DNA of 64,000 nucleotides from Actinopolyspora biskrensis (GTDB lineage: Bacteria; Actinomycetota; Actinomycetes; Mycobacteriales; Pseudonocardiaceae), in contig NZ_JACBYW010000003.1 in assembly GCF_013408175.1 (NCBI RefSeq), positions 532,906 to 596,905 on the forward strand, read 5' to 3'. Position 1 is the first letter of the stretch, and each line of letters opens with the position of its first letter. Below are positions 54,157-62,568 of the stretch, piece after piece. The position numbers were made by a program, and so were the translations under genes. Under the pieces are notes generated by a model. That model was not told the origin of the DNA. It did not search any database and saw only the letters and a list, made by a program, of their open reading frames with translations.

Positions 54157-54252
54157 GCGGGGGCTCCTCGCGTGAGCGTTTGTAACGAGTTCCTTGCGGA
54201 CATTACCGGGTGAGCAGACGCGCCCCCCTCGCGGACGGTACCTTGCGGAATC

Positions 54253-54837
54253 GTGATCGGGGACGGAACCAGCGGAATCGAACGCTCGGTCGAGCGCACT
54301 CTCGGCCACCTACGCACCCTGGACGGTTCGGGTGAGCAGGAGGAGACCACCGAGGCACCGCTGAGGCTGGAGGACCTCTACCGCCAGCAGCAGATGCGCA
54401 TGGTGCGGCTCGCGATCCTGCTGGTGGACGATCCGGCCACCGCCGAGGACGTGGTCCAGGAGGCCTTCACCGGGCTGTACCGCAACTGGGCCCAGTTGCG
54501 CGACGCCAAGGCCGCCGTCGGCTACCTGCGCACGGCCGTGGTCAACGGCAGCCGTTCGGTGCTGCGGCGCCGCAAGACCGCGCGGGAGTACCAACCTCCG
54601 CATCAGCCGGACGCGCGCTCCGCGGAGTCACTGGCGATGTTGTCGACCGAGCACCAGGCGATCGTCACGGCCCTCGGCCACCTGCCGCGGCGTCAGCGCG
54701 AGGTTCTCGTGCTGCGTTACTACGGGAACATGTCCGAAGGCGAGATCGCCGAGGCCACCGGCGTCTCCAAGGGCACGGTGAAGTCGACGGCCAGTCGGGC
54801 CTTGGAGGCCCTGCAGAAACATCTCGGCACTTCCTGA
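54253..54837 (+). CDS. RNA polymerase sigma factor, SigE family (ECF)
   Basis: 194 residues from GTG 54253. Region 2: LEDLYRQQQMRMVRLAILLV, then AEDVVQEAFTGLYRNWAQL. Region 4: LGHLPRRQREVLVLRYYGNM, then EIAEATGVSKGTVKSTASRAL. A 35-residue N-terminal extension precedes region 2. Unlike the sigma gene at 43.1 kb, no anti-sigma gene follows: extended repeat copy G starts 30 nt after the stop, so the partner may have been displaced or never existed here. Confidence 0.9.
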   Translation: MIGDGTSGIERSVERTLGHLRTLDGSGEQEETTEAPLRLEDLYRQQQMRMVRLAILLVDDPATAEDVVQEAFTGLYRNWAQLRDAKAAVGYLRTAVVNGSRSVLRRRKTAREYQPPHQPDARSAESLAMLSTEHQAIVTALGHLPRRQREVLVLRYYGNMSEGEIAEATGVSKGTVKSTASRALEALQKHLGTS

Positions 54838-54867
54838 GGTCAGTGCTCGTGACGGCCCGTGTAGGTG

Positions 54868-55142
54868 GTCGGTTAGCCGGCACGTGAGTCGGCGCCTTGC
54901 TGCGTTGGGCCGCTCTTGAGTAGCCACCACGCGGCGAGCGGCCCCGCCTGGCAATGCATCCGACTCACGCACCGGATGTTCTCGTCCTGGCTAGGCTGAA
55001 GCACTCGCGTCGAACGGAACCTTCTACCGGGAGTGCGCAGAGTTCCCCTTCGGCGCCGCAGCGCCGAAACACCGGCCAGGAACTCCCGACCAAGAGCGCC
55101 ACTCCAACGCAGGCGCTCTGAGCCCGAGCAATCGGCGCCGCC
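54868..55142 (+). repeat. Left module of extended repeat, copy G
   Basis: About 275 nt before core G, homologous to 48646-48896. Hairpin GGGCCGCTC/GAGCGGCCC at 54907-15 and 54936-44. The right half has extra sequence around 55050-55080 (cttcggcgccgcagcgccga). Begins 30 nt after the sigma gene stop, the same offset as in copy F. Confidence 0.75.
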
Positions 55143-55243
55143 GCGGGTTCTCAGTCCCGGGTCTCGCGAGGACGGCCTCGACGTGGTGCAGGTGGCTACC
55201 CGATGTCGAGGATCCCGCAGCGAGACCCCGACCGAGGTTCCCC
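55143..55243 (+). repeat. 101-nt structured repeat, full copy G
   Basis: GCGGGTTCTC to GAGGTTCCCC. Stems GGGTCTCGC/GCGAGACCC (55159-67, 55220-28) and CCTCGAC/GTCGAGG (55176-82, 55205-11); the outer CTCAGTC/GACCGAG stem has one A-C mismatch. Last base pairs of the outermost GCGG/CCGC stem are lost. Confidence 0.85.
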
Positions 55244-55300
55244 CACCCGCACCGCCACTCCAACCCAGCCGCCGACCATCCCCCTAACGTCTGACACAGG

Positions 55301-55312
55301 TGGTGTAGACCA
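55301..55312. promoter_or_regulatory. DasR-type operator (dre) upstream of nagA
   Basis: TGGTGTAGACCA matches 11 of 12 bases of the dre core TGGTCTAGACCA. Located 139 nt before the nagA GTG. DasR, a GntR/HutC regulator, is released by glucosamine-6-phosphate and controls GlcNAc catabolism in actinomycetes. Confidence 0.7.
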
Positions 55313-55450
55313 AAGTAGGATCGATGTCGCAGGATCGGACGCGCACTCGAACACCCGCCCGGCAACACGGGGTGCCCGGTTCGATGCCGCACGCCGACCT
55401 CCGGTCCCGTGCGCACCGCCGCCTCCCCACCTGGAAGGAACGCCGACACC

Positions 55451-56614
55451 GTGAGCACCGAACCAACCGCGCCGTCCACGATCGGCGGCCGGATCGTCAC
55501 CGACGAAGGAGTCCTGGAGAACGGCTGGGTCCGCATCGCGGACGGCAGGATCGCCGAAGTGGGCGAGGGCCCCGCCCCGGGAGACCGGCCCGTGGAGCTC
55601 ACGGGGGGTTGGATCGTGCCCGGATTCGTGGACGTGCACTGTCACGGTGGCGGCGGTGGTTCACTGACCAGTCAGGATCCCGAGCAGATCGACCGGGCGG
55701 TGGCCACGCACCGCTCCCACGGCACCACCACGATGGTGGCCAGCCTGGTCACGACTTCGATCCCCCGGCTGCGTGAGCAGATACGAACACTGCTCGGTCC
55801 CGTCTCGAACGGGGACGTGGCGGGCATCCACCTGGAAGGCCCCTTCCTCTCCTCCGTGCGCTGCGGCGCGCACGACACGTCGATGCTGCGCCCGCCCGAC
55901 CGGGAGCCCCTCGACGAGCTGCTCGACGCCGGAGGCGAAGCGATCCGGATGGTCACGCTGGCCCCGGAACTGGACGGGGCGGTGGAAGCGATCCGCCATC
56001 TCTCCGCATCGGGGGTCACAGCCGCCATCGGCCACACGGACGCGCTGACCGAGCAGGTCGAAGCCGCCGTCGACGCGGGGGCCACCGTGGCCACCCACCT
56101 CTTCAACGGGATGCGCCCGCTGCACCACCGCGAACCGGGGCCGGTCGGCACGCTGCTCGACGACGAGAGGGTGACCGTCGAGCTGATCTGCGACATGGTG
56201 CACCTGCACCCGACCGTGGCGCGGCTGGTCGCCCGCCACGCGGGAACGGCCCGGACCGTCGCGGTCACGGACGCGATCAGCGCCACCGACGCGGGCGACG
56301 GTCGGTACGAACTCGGCGAGCTGCCGCTGACCGTCTCCGGCGGGGAACCGCGGCTGGAGGACGGTTCACTGGCGGGCAGCACGCTGACCATGGACGCCGC
56401 GCTGCGCAACCTGGTCCGGCGCTGTGGGCTCGACATGACCGAGGCGGTGGCGGCCTGCTCCACCAGGCCCGCCGAGCTGCTCGGGCTGTCCGGGCGGGTC
56501 GGCTCGATCCGCTCCGGGCTGGCCGCCGACCTGGTGGTGCTGGACGAAGAGCTGCGCACCACCGAGGTGTTCAAGGACGGCGCCCGGGTCTCCCCGGTCG
56601 CGGAGCCCGGATGA
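55451..56614 (+). CDS. nagA: N-acetylglucosamine-6-phosphate deacetylase
   Basis: 387 residues from GTG 55451, with GGAAGGAA ten bases upstream. Amidohydrolase fold: VPGFVDVHCHGGGGGS (metal HxH), GIHLEGPFLS (metal Glu), IGHTDA and ATHLFNGMRPLHHRE (metal His residues), VTDAISATDAG (catalytic Asp). It removes acetate from GlcNAc-6-P in the salvage of chitin and cell-wall sugars. A DasR-like operator upstream supports the call. nagB is not in the window. Confidence 0.95.
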   Translation: MSTEPTAPSTIGGRIVTDEGVLENGWVRIADGRIAEVGEGPAPGDRPVELTGGWIVPGFVDVHCHGGGGGSLTSQDPEQIDRAVATHRSHGTTTMVASLVTTSIPRLREQIRTLLGPVSNGDVAGIHLEGPFLSSVRCGAHDTSMLRPPDREPLDELLDAGGEAIRMVTLAPELDGAVEAIRHLSASGVTAAIGHTDALTEQVEAAVDAGATVATHLFNGMRPLHHREPGPVGTLLDDERVTVELICDMVHLHPTVARLVARHAGTARTVAVTDAISATDAGDGRYELGELPLTVSGGEPRLEDGSLAGSTLTMDAALRNLVRRCGLDMTEAVAACSTRPAELLGLSGRVGSIRSGLAADLVVLDEELRTTEVFKDGARVSPVAEPG

Positions 56615-56869
56615 GCGCGCCGGGAGGAAGGTCCGCCCGGCTCCGGGACGTCGTCCCCGTTCCGGGGGTCCACCGGCGACGCACCACCGGGCGAGCCGGG
56701 CCTACATCGACTTCCTCCCCGCCGCACCGGGGTCGGGGTTTCCCGGCGGCCTCGCGCCCGGTGGTTCCTGCTTCCCAGCTGGGACGATCGCGAGTGAGCG
56801 CGGGGCTGGTGCGGTCACCACGTCCACTCACGATCGAATTCCTCCACGGACAGGAGGCATGATGAAGGC

Positions 56870-57091
56870 ATGAACGCCTCGAAGAGCGGCGAGAACGAGC
56901 CTCCGGAGCGGATGCTGTCCGCGGCCCTGCACGCGCAGGCCACGGGCAACGCTCAGCCGGCGAGCCCGGCGGCTCCCGCCCCGCCGCGGCCTCCGAAACC
57001 GCGGCGGTTGCCCGTGCTGCGCGTGCTGCTGTTCGCTCTCCTGCTCGGAATCGCGGCGGGGGCGGTGGTCGGAGTGCTCACGCTGCTCTGA
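56870..57091 (+). CDS. Small single-helix membrane protein
   Basis: 73 residues. Polar N-terminus with Pro/Ala-rich run (PASPAAPAPPRPPKPRR), then one membrane helix (VLLFALLLGIAAGAVVGVL). ATG 56870 follows GAAGG closely; another ATG pair lies just upstream behind AGGAGG but runs into an immediate stop. Position 255 nt after nagA. No family recognised. Confidence 0.55.
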   Translation: MNASKSGENEPPERMLSAALHAQATGNAQPASPAAPAPPRPPKPRRLPVLRVLLFALLLGIAAGAVVGVLTLL

Positions 57092-57206
57092 ACCGCCGCG
57101 CAACCGTCCGCGCGAACCGAGTGCCGCCCCTCCCGGAACGTCTGACGAGGACTTCGCCTCGGCGTGCCCAACGCCGAAACCCACCATCCGAGCAACTCGC
57201 GCCGCC

Positions 57207-57307
57207 GCGGGTTCTCAGCCGAGTGCCCGGCGAGGACGGCCCCGACGTCGTGTAGGCCGCTACCCGATGTCGGGGCACCCGCAGCCGGGCGCAGGCTGAG
57301 GTTCCGC
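57207..57307 (+). repeat. 101-nt structured repeat, full copy H
   Basis: GCGGGTTCTC to GAGGTTCCGC. Stems CTCAGCC/GGCTGAG (57214-20, 57294-300), GCCCGGC/GCCGGGC (57225-31, 57284-90), CCCCGAC/GTCGGGG (57240-46, 57269-75). All stems are perfect although two differ in sequence from every other copy. Between a small membrane gene and the convergent DUF368 gene. Confidence 0.88.
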
Positions 57308-57352
57308 CAAGCGAGCACCCACGCAGACCGAACCGATGAACCCGGACACAGC

Positions 57353-58291
57353 TCAGCTCACTCGGGTGATCTGCTCCGTCGGGGACTCGGCCGTCGTTCT
57401 GCTGCGCAGCACCAGGCGTTCGACGAGCAGCATCGCGGTGACCAGGGCCACGCCGAGCAGGAAGAACAACACGACCACGCCCACGTCGCCCGAGGGGGCC
57501 AGCAGGGCACGTCCCTCGGTCTGCCACGGCCACAGCGCCCGCAGGCAACCGGCCATCACACCGGTCATCACCACCAGGGTGATCCGCCTGCGGTGTTCGA
57601 GCAGCCACTGCAGCAACTTGACGAAAAGCCCCAGGCCGATGACCGCCCCGAGGGCGAAGGTCGCGATGTAGCCCAGGTCCCTGTCGTTGAGCGCCGAGAT
57701 CGTCGTCTCGTACAGCCCGAACGAAAGCAGGAAGAACGAGCCGGAGACCCCGGGCAGCACCAGGGCGCACACCGCAACGGCCGCGGCCAGCGCCACGAAC
57801 ACCGGGTGCGGCGCGAGCGAGGTCGGCGGCAGGCTCGTGAGGGCGAAGGCGAGCACGGCCACCACGACCGCGGTCAGCACGTCCCCCAGCCGCCACGGAC
57901 GTCCGACCATCGAGATCGGCACCCACAGCGAGGCCAGCACCAGCCCGAAGAACACCGCGTTCGAGGAGACCGGGTGGTCGTGCAGCACCGGCTCCAGCAG
58001 CTTGGCCGCGAGCAACGCGGCGCAGACCAGACCGATCAGGGCCGGAAGCACCACGTCCCAGCGCACCCGCCGCAGTTCGGCGGAGGCCCTGGAGAGTCCC
58101 GCGCCGCGCGGGACGTCGGCCACCGCGATTCTGAGCCCGCTGAGCAGATGACCGGCCGAGCCGATGAGGGCTTCGTAGATACCGGTGACCAAGGCGATCG
58201 TTCCGCCACTCACCCCGGGAACGACCTCGGCGGTGCCGATCAGTCCCCCTCGGACCAGATTAGCCAGATACGAGCGTGCTGATTTGACCAT
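57353..58291 (-). CDS. DUF368 membrane protein
   Basis: 312 residues with eight or nine membrane helices. GGLIGTAEVVPGVSGGTIALVT at the N-terminus and ALVLPGVSGSFFLLSFGLYE in the middle are the paired DUF368 signatures. Recent work ties DUF368/PopT proteins to undecaprenyl-phosphate recycling; that role is plausible here but untested. ATG 58291 (MVKSARSYLANLVRGG) is chosen; the frame runs 18 codons further upstream without homology. Confidence 0.87.
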   Translation of the reverse strand: MVKSARSYLANLVRGGLIGTAEVVPGVSGGTIALVTGIYEALIGSAGHLLSGLRIAVADVPRGAGLSRASAELRRVRWDVVLPALIGLVCAALLAAKLLEPVLHDHPVSSNAVFFGLVLASLWVPISMVGRPWRLGDVLTAVVVAVLAFALTSLPPTSLAPHPVFVALAAAVAVCALVLPGVSGSFFLLSFGLYETTISALNDRDLGYIATFALGAVIGLGLFVKLLQWLLEHRRRITLVVMTGVMAGCLRALWPWQTEGRALLAPSGDVGVVVLFFLLGVALVTAMLLVERLVLRSRTTAESPTEQITRVS

Positions 58292-58528
58292 GACCTGCTT
58301 TTCGTTTTGGGACGTCGGCTGACACCGGCTTCCTTCAGCGGTCACCGGGAGGATCCACCCACGGAGTGCTCCACGTGGATTGTCCGGCTCGCGTGGATGC
58401 CACGCGGTGGAGATGCCCTCATGGTGCCACCGGTTCGTGAACGGTTCGCTACCAGGGCGACACCCCCGGGGCTCCCGCCCCGGGGAGTTTCCGCTCCGGG
58501 GGGCGGAACGACCTCGGCCCGGAACCGG

Positions 58529-59260
58529 TCACCAGGAGTTCCCGAGTTCGGCGTGCTGCCGCACCCAGGTGTGCATCACGATCCCCGAGGCCACCCCGGC
58601 GTTGATCGAACGGGTGGAACCGAACTGGGCTATGGAGACCACCAGGTCGGCGATCCGCCGCGAGTCGTCCCCCAGGCCGGGTCCCTCCTGACCGAACAGC
58701 AGCACGCAGTCGCGCGGCAGCGTCACCCGCTCGACGGGCTCGGCCCCCGGGGTGTTGTCCACCGCGACGATCCGCAGCCCGTTCCCGTCGGCGTAGGCGC
58801 GCAGCTCGTCGAGATCAGGGTGGTGGCTGACGTGCTGATAGCGGTCGGTGACCATCGCTCCACGCCTGTTCCACCTCCGGCGCCCCACGATGTGCACGGC
58901 CCGCGCGGCGAACGCGTTCGCCGTCCGCACGACCGTTCCGATGTTGTGGTCGTGCTGGAAGTTCTCGATGGCCACGTGGAAGCCGTGCCTGCGGCGGTCG
59001 AGGTCGGCCACGATGGCCGAGCGGTGCCAGTACCGGTACTGGTCCACGACGTTGCGCCGGTCCCCGTGCTCGAGCAGTTCGGGGTCGTAGCGCTCGTCGT
59101 CCGGCCACTCCCCTTCCCAGGGGCCGACACCGACGGGCGCGGTCCCCCACTCGGTCGGGCCCGGCTCGACCGACGCCTGCTCCGTACTCACTCGTTCAGT
59201 GGAATTCCGTTCTTCGTTCTCCGTTCCGCCGTCCGCGGCGGAGACACGCTCCGGAGTCAC
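58529..59260 (-). CDS. SpoU/TrmH-family RNA methyltransferase
   Basis: 243 residues from GTG 59260 (AGGAGG four bases upstream). An acidic N-terminal region precedes a SPOUT domain: VAIENFQHDHNIGTVVRTAN (motif 1 with NxxR), LLFGQEGPGL (motif 2) and FGSTRSINAGVASGIVMHTW (motif 3, knot). These enzymes 2'-O-methylate rRNA or tRNA. It follows pyrE on the same strand, the order also seen in mycobacteria. Target base unknown. Confidence 0.88.
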   Translation of the reverse strand: MTPERVSAADGGTENEERNSTERVSTEQASVEPGPTEWGTAPVGVGPWEGEWPDDERYDPELLEHGDRRNVVDQYRYWHRSAIVADLDRRRHGFHVAIENFQHDHNIGTVVRTANAFAARAVHIVGRRRWNRRGAMVTDRYQHVSHHPDLDELRAYADGNGLRIVAVDNTPGAEPVERVTLPRDCVLLFGQEGPGLGDDSRRIADLVVSIAQFGSTRSINAGVASGIVMHTWVRQHAELGNSW

Positions 59261-59318
59261 CGCACCTCCTCCGGGACCCGTGGCGCGGTCCCGCGCGTGC
59301 ACTGCCGAGCCACCGCCG

Positions 59319-59885
59319 TCATGCCAGTCCCAGATCGGCGAGTCCCAGCAGGGACCGGTACGTCAGCCCGGCCCCCTCGATGGCCTCGCGCGCGCCGGTG
59401 TCCCTGTCCACCACGGTGGCCACGCCCACGATCTCCGCGCCGGCCTCGCGAAGGGCCTCGACGGCCGTGAGCACGCTGTCTCCCGTGGTGGAGGTGTCCT
59501 CGACCGCGAGAACCCCGCGACCGGTCACGTCCGGTCCCTCGATGCGGCGTTGCATGCCGTGCTGCTTGGTGTCCTTGCGTACCACGAAGGCGTCGAGCGG
59601 CGGCCCGCTCGCGTGCAGCACGGCGGCGGCGACGGGGTCCGCTCCGAGCGTGAGCCCGCCCACCGCGGTGTAGTCCCAGTCCGCCGTGAGCCGGCGCAGC
59701 AGGGTGCCGATCAGCGGTGCCGCCCCGTGGTGCAGCGTGGCTCTGCGCAGGTCCACGTAGTAGTCCGCCCGCCTACCCGAGGACAGGGTGACCGGCTCGT
59801 GCACGACCGTGAGGTCCCGAACGAGTCCGGCGAGCCTGTCGCGGCTCTGTTGATCCACCGTAGTTTGCGCGGGTTGTTCCTCCAC
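59319..59885 (-). CDS. pyrE: Orotate phosphoribosyltransferase
   Basis: 188 residues. Forms OMP from orotate and PRPP. SSGRRADYYVDLRRATL, FVVRKDTKQHGMQRRIEG (catalytic lysines) and the PRPP loop VLAVEDTSTTGDSVLTAVEA are all present. ATG 59885. First gene before the SpoU methylase; a 173-nt AT-rich divergent promoter region separates it from the GNAT gene. Confidence 0.95.
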   Translation of the reverse strand: MEEQPAQTTVDQQSRDRLAGLVRDLTVVHEPVTLSSGRRADYYVDLRRATLHHGAAPLIGTLLRRLTADWDYTAVGGLTLGADPVAAAVLHASGPPLDAFVVRKDTKQHGMQRRIEGPDVTGRGVLAVEDTSTTGDSVLTAVEALREAGAEIVGVATVVDRDTGAREAIEGAGLTYRSLLGLADLGLA

Positions 59886-60058
59886 GGCGGGAAAGCATAC
59901 CGCCCACCCGAACGATCTATATCGCTACTCCCCCGCCGGAGTGATAGCCGGAACAACAGAACGGATTCACGATTCCGACAAAATAGAAACGCTTCACTCG
60001 AAAGTGTGTACATCAGGGATACGCGAACAAAAAAATCCCGGAGGTTACTATTCCCGCC

Positions 60059-60556
60059 ATGACATCAATCGCTGATATACGTCCCATGACGTACGAGGAC
60101 GCCCCGGAAGTGCTGAAAACGGGCAACGACGTTTTCGACACCGATGAATTCCCGTACTCCACCTGGTCGCTGAGCGCGATCGCGAAACACCTGGACCAGC
60201 AGCCGGAGGCCTGCCACGTGGCCCACTCCGAGGGCGCCGTGGTCGGATTCATCCTGGCCTCCATGCCCTTTCTGACCCACCAGCACTGGGGGCACGTCGA
60301 GTGGATCGCGCTGCGTCCCGGGTTCCAGGGCAGAGCACTGGCCAGCAAGCTCGCCGACGCGACCATCCGGGCGCTCTACGGCGCGGGGGCCACCAGGGTG
60401 GTCGCCGACATCGCCACCGCGAACCGGCAGTCCAAGCTGCTCGCCCGTTCGCTCGGATTCACCGAGCTGACCACGGTGAGCCTGTTCGCCGCCCCCAGCC
60501 TCGAGTGGATCAAGACGCCCGAGCGCCCCGTGGAAGTCGCCGCGAGCGAAGCGTGA
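60059..60556 (+). CDS. GNAT family N-acetyltransferase
   Basis: 165 residues. IRPMTYEDAPEVLKTGNDVF opens the domain; GHVEWIALRPGFQGRALASK gives beta-4 and the acetyl-CoA loop (Q/RxxGxG/A variant QGRALA); VVADIATANRQSKLLARSLG is the C-terminal helix. Substrate unknown. GGAGG lies 14 nt upstream, rather far, in an AT-rich leader. Confidence 0.85.
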   Translation: MTSIADIRPMTYEDAPEVLKTGNDVFDTDEFPYSTWSLSAIAKHLDQQPEACHVAHSEGAVVGFILASMPFLTHQHWGHVEWIALRPGFQGRALASKLADATIRALYGAGATRVVADIATANRQSKLLARSLGFTELTTVSLFAAPSLEWIKTPERPVEVAASEA

Positions 60557-60738
60557 CGACCGGACCCGCGCACAGACCACGCGGGTTCGTGGCTCCCGCT
60601 CCCCGTTCTTCCGGGGCCACGAACCCGCGATGCGCCTCATGAAGCTCTCCGGCCGAGTTGCCGGTCGCCCCGGGTCTTTCTCCGGCTCCGAAGCACACCA
60701 CCCGGGCACTCACGACGGAGGAGAGCGGAAGACACCGC

Positions 60739-61599
60739 TCAGTCCGATCCGGGAGCACGCTCGCGACGGCGCAGCGTCATGACCATGAACCCGACCTCCG
60801 GCATGGCGCGCCAGTCGTCGACCACGCGCACGGCGCGTTCGGCGAGTTCGGAGCCGAGCACCCGCTCGATCTCGGACCAGTGCTCCCGCAACCGCTCCAG
60901 GGCGCGCGGCCACGTCTGTGCCGTGTTCTCGGTGATGTCGACGAACTCCACCGGTTCCAGCCCGGCAGCGTCGGCGACCTCGAGATGGCGCGGCAGGGTG
61001 TCCAACGAGACCGCCTGGATCATCTCGTAGTACTCGGCGGTCCTCCGGCGCGTCCGTTCGGTCAGCGGCACTTTCGCGTAGGGCGTCTCCAGCACCAGCC
61101 GTCCCGAGGGGCGCAGCATCCGGGCGAGACTCGGGAGCAGCTCGTCCAGCTCGAAGTGCAGCGAGGACTCGATCAGCAGCGCGGCGTCGAAGCTTCCCGG
61201 GTGGAACGGAGGGTCGAGCGCGTCCGCGCACTCGAAGGAAACCCGGTCCCCGACCCCGTTGGCCGCGGCGTGCTCGGCAGCCGCCCCCAGCGCGCTCCTG
61301 TTGACGTCGATCCCGGTTACCGCGGCCCCGGTGCGGCTTCCCACCGCAACGGCAGGCCGGCCGTTTCCGCAGCCGACGTCCAGCACCCGGTCCCCCGGTC
61401 CGGCGCGGAGCCGGTCGGCGACTAACTCGGTCAGCCGTGCCGAGGCGTCCTCCAGGGAGGTGTCGTCCTCGCTGCCGTACCAGTACCCGTTGTGCAGATC
61501 GGGTCCCCAGTACTTCTCCGCCAGCGGTGCGAACAGCCCGTAGGCGCTCTCGACGTCGGGAGAGGGACCAGCGGCCCCCACCTCGGTTCGGTTCGACAT
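60739..61599 (-). CDS. SAM-dependent methyltransferase, RebM/small-molecule type
   Basis: 286 residues. YWGPDLHNGYWYGSEDD and LHFELDELLPSLARMLRPSG resemble RebM and RifMT, which methylate natural products; motif I is DRVLDVGCGNGRPAVAVG, followed by VTGIDVN and FECADALDPPF. ATG 61599 at the family N-terminus; the longer frame upstream has no homology. No biosynthetic cluster surrounds it, so the substrate is open. Upstream DNA is AT-richer and partly scrambled. Confidence 0.88.
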   Translation of the reverse strand: MSNRTEVGAAGPSPDVESAYGLFAPLAEKYWGPDLHNGYWYGSEDDTSLEDASARLTELVADRLRAGPGDRVLDVGCGNGRPAVAVGSRTGAAVTGIDVNRSALGAAAEHAAANGVGDRVSFECADALDPPFHPGSFDAALLIESSLHFELDELLPSLARMLRPSGRLVLETPYAKVPLTERTRRRTAEYYEMIQAVSLDTLPRHLEVADAAGLEPVEFVDITENTAQTWPRALERLREHWSEIERVLGSELAERAVRVVDDWRAMPEVGFMVMTLRRRERAPGSD

Positions 61600-62092
61600 T
61601 GATGTTCTCCGGTTCTTCGCGGATCGTCGTGGCGGAACGGGGCGGCCGAGACAGGCGGATACCGCGGCATCGCTTTTCGGTCGATCACCGTCGTCTTTTC
61701 GAGAAACTAGCAACGATCCCGGAACCGGCGTTCCCCGCCCCGAAAAGAAAAGTGACCAGAATTCATTTTCGAGGAGTGGCCAGTGATTCCGAGCGGGTAC
61801 CGAGCGGGCCGTTCCGCTCACCGGAGCCCGAGTCCGCGCGGAAGGGGACGTGACACCTCCCCCGACGCGCACCAGGCCCCGACGGCAGCCTCGCGCGGGT
61901 GCTCCGTAGCGCGGCAGAGATGTACATCGCCGGGAAGCTGATCCCGGACGGGTTGATCGAGTATGCCCGCGAGGCCGACCCCGGCGAGTAGTTCGGGTAG
62001 GCCCCGTTCGTCGTAGTGCTGTCGCTCGGTTGTCGGTTGGCGGTCCTACTCGGTGTCGTCCGCGATCCACTGCCCTGTCGGAGTGATCGCAG
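61600..62092. other. Gene-poor stretch with remnants
   Basis: No intact gene. One plus-strand piece near 61896-61991 reads VLRSAAEMYIAGKLIPDGLI and continues EYAREADPGE to a stop, gene-like but with no start or family I recognise; probably the 3' end of a lost gene. Confidence 0.4.
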
Positions 62093-62176
62093 ATGACGGG
62101 CACGTGTTCGATGTGCGGGCGCGATGCCGAGCGGGACTCCGCGTTGTGCGAGCGGTGCCGCGGCGAGATGGAATAA
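62093..62176 (+). CDS. 27-residue zinc-ribbon-like peptide
   Basis: ATG 62093, with GGAGTGATCGC before it. The peptide holds two CxxC pairs (CSMCGRDAERDSALCERC), enough for one zinc site, and ends GEME. A perfect 8-bp hairpin follows 6 nt after the stop. The combination of paired Cys and terminator argues for a real small gene or the tail of one; homologues could not be checked. Confidence 0.4.
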   Translation: MTGTCSMCGRDAERDSALCERCRGEME

Positions 62177-62182
62177 CGATGG

Positions 62183-62206
62183 CCGCCCCCGTGTCGATGG
62201 GGGCGG
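62183..62206 (+). terminator. Hairpin after the zinc-ribbon-like ORF
   Basis: CCGCCCCC (62183-90), loop gtgtcgat, GGGGGCGG (62199-206), then tcggtcttt. Best intrinsic-terminator candidate in this region. Confidence 0.6.
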
Positions 62207-62239
62207 TCGGTCTTTGCGGGACCAAGCGCGGATGCACGT

Positions 62240-62521
62240 GTTGGTGAAGCTGACGCCCTGCCACGAGCGGCGTAGGAGCCAGTTGCGCCACGCCTCGGCC
62301 CACTGGGGATGTGCCTCGATCTGCTCGGGCGTCCACACCCCTTTGGGATAGTCCAGGTCGGCTCGCCACTGCTCCTTGAGGAGCTCACGGCGTCGGATCG
62401 CGTCCACGACATCCTCGTTCGAGTAGTCGATCTCACCGTCCGAGGGGTCCGCAGGCAGAGCGTCCCACTTGCCGAAATCCGACTCTGCGGGGAAGGGGCG
62501 TAGCACTCCCCCTACATACAC
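62240..62521 (-). pseudogene. Unrecognised protein fragment (about 94 residues)
   Basis: From GTG 62521 with GGGGG upstream: YVGGVLRPFPAESDFGKWDA, then SNEDVVDAIRRRELLKEQWR and GVWTPEQIEAHPQWAEAWRN, ending in a WLLRRSWQGVSF stretch. Composition is protein-like to about 62240; beyond that the frame stays open to 61763 but turns into Arg/Pro/Ser-rich shadow and crosses the opposite-strand hairpin. Probably a gene whose 3' part was replaced. Family unknown. Confidence 0.4.
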
Positions 62522-62568
62522 CAAGCCCCCGACCTCGTCGGGCCGGGGGCGCGGTCGTGGTGGGTGCT

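Noticed and set aside
31547..57307. CRISPR array made of the dispersed repeat
   Set aside because: Copies are kilobases apart, in both orientations, without regular spacers or cas genes.
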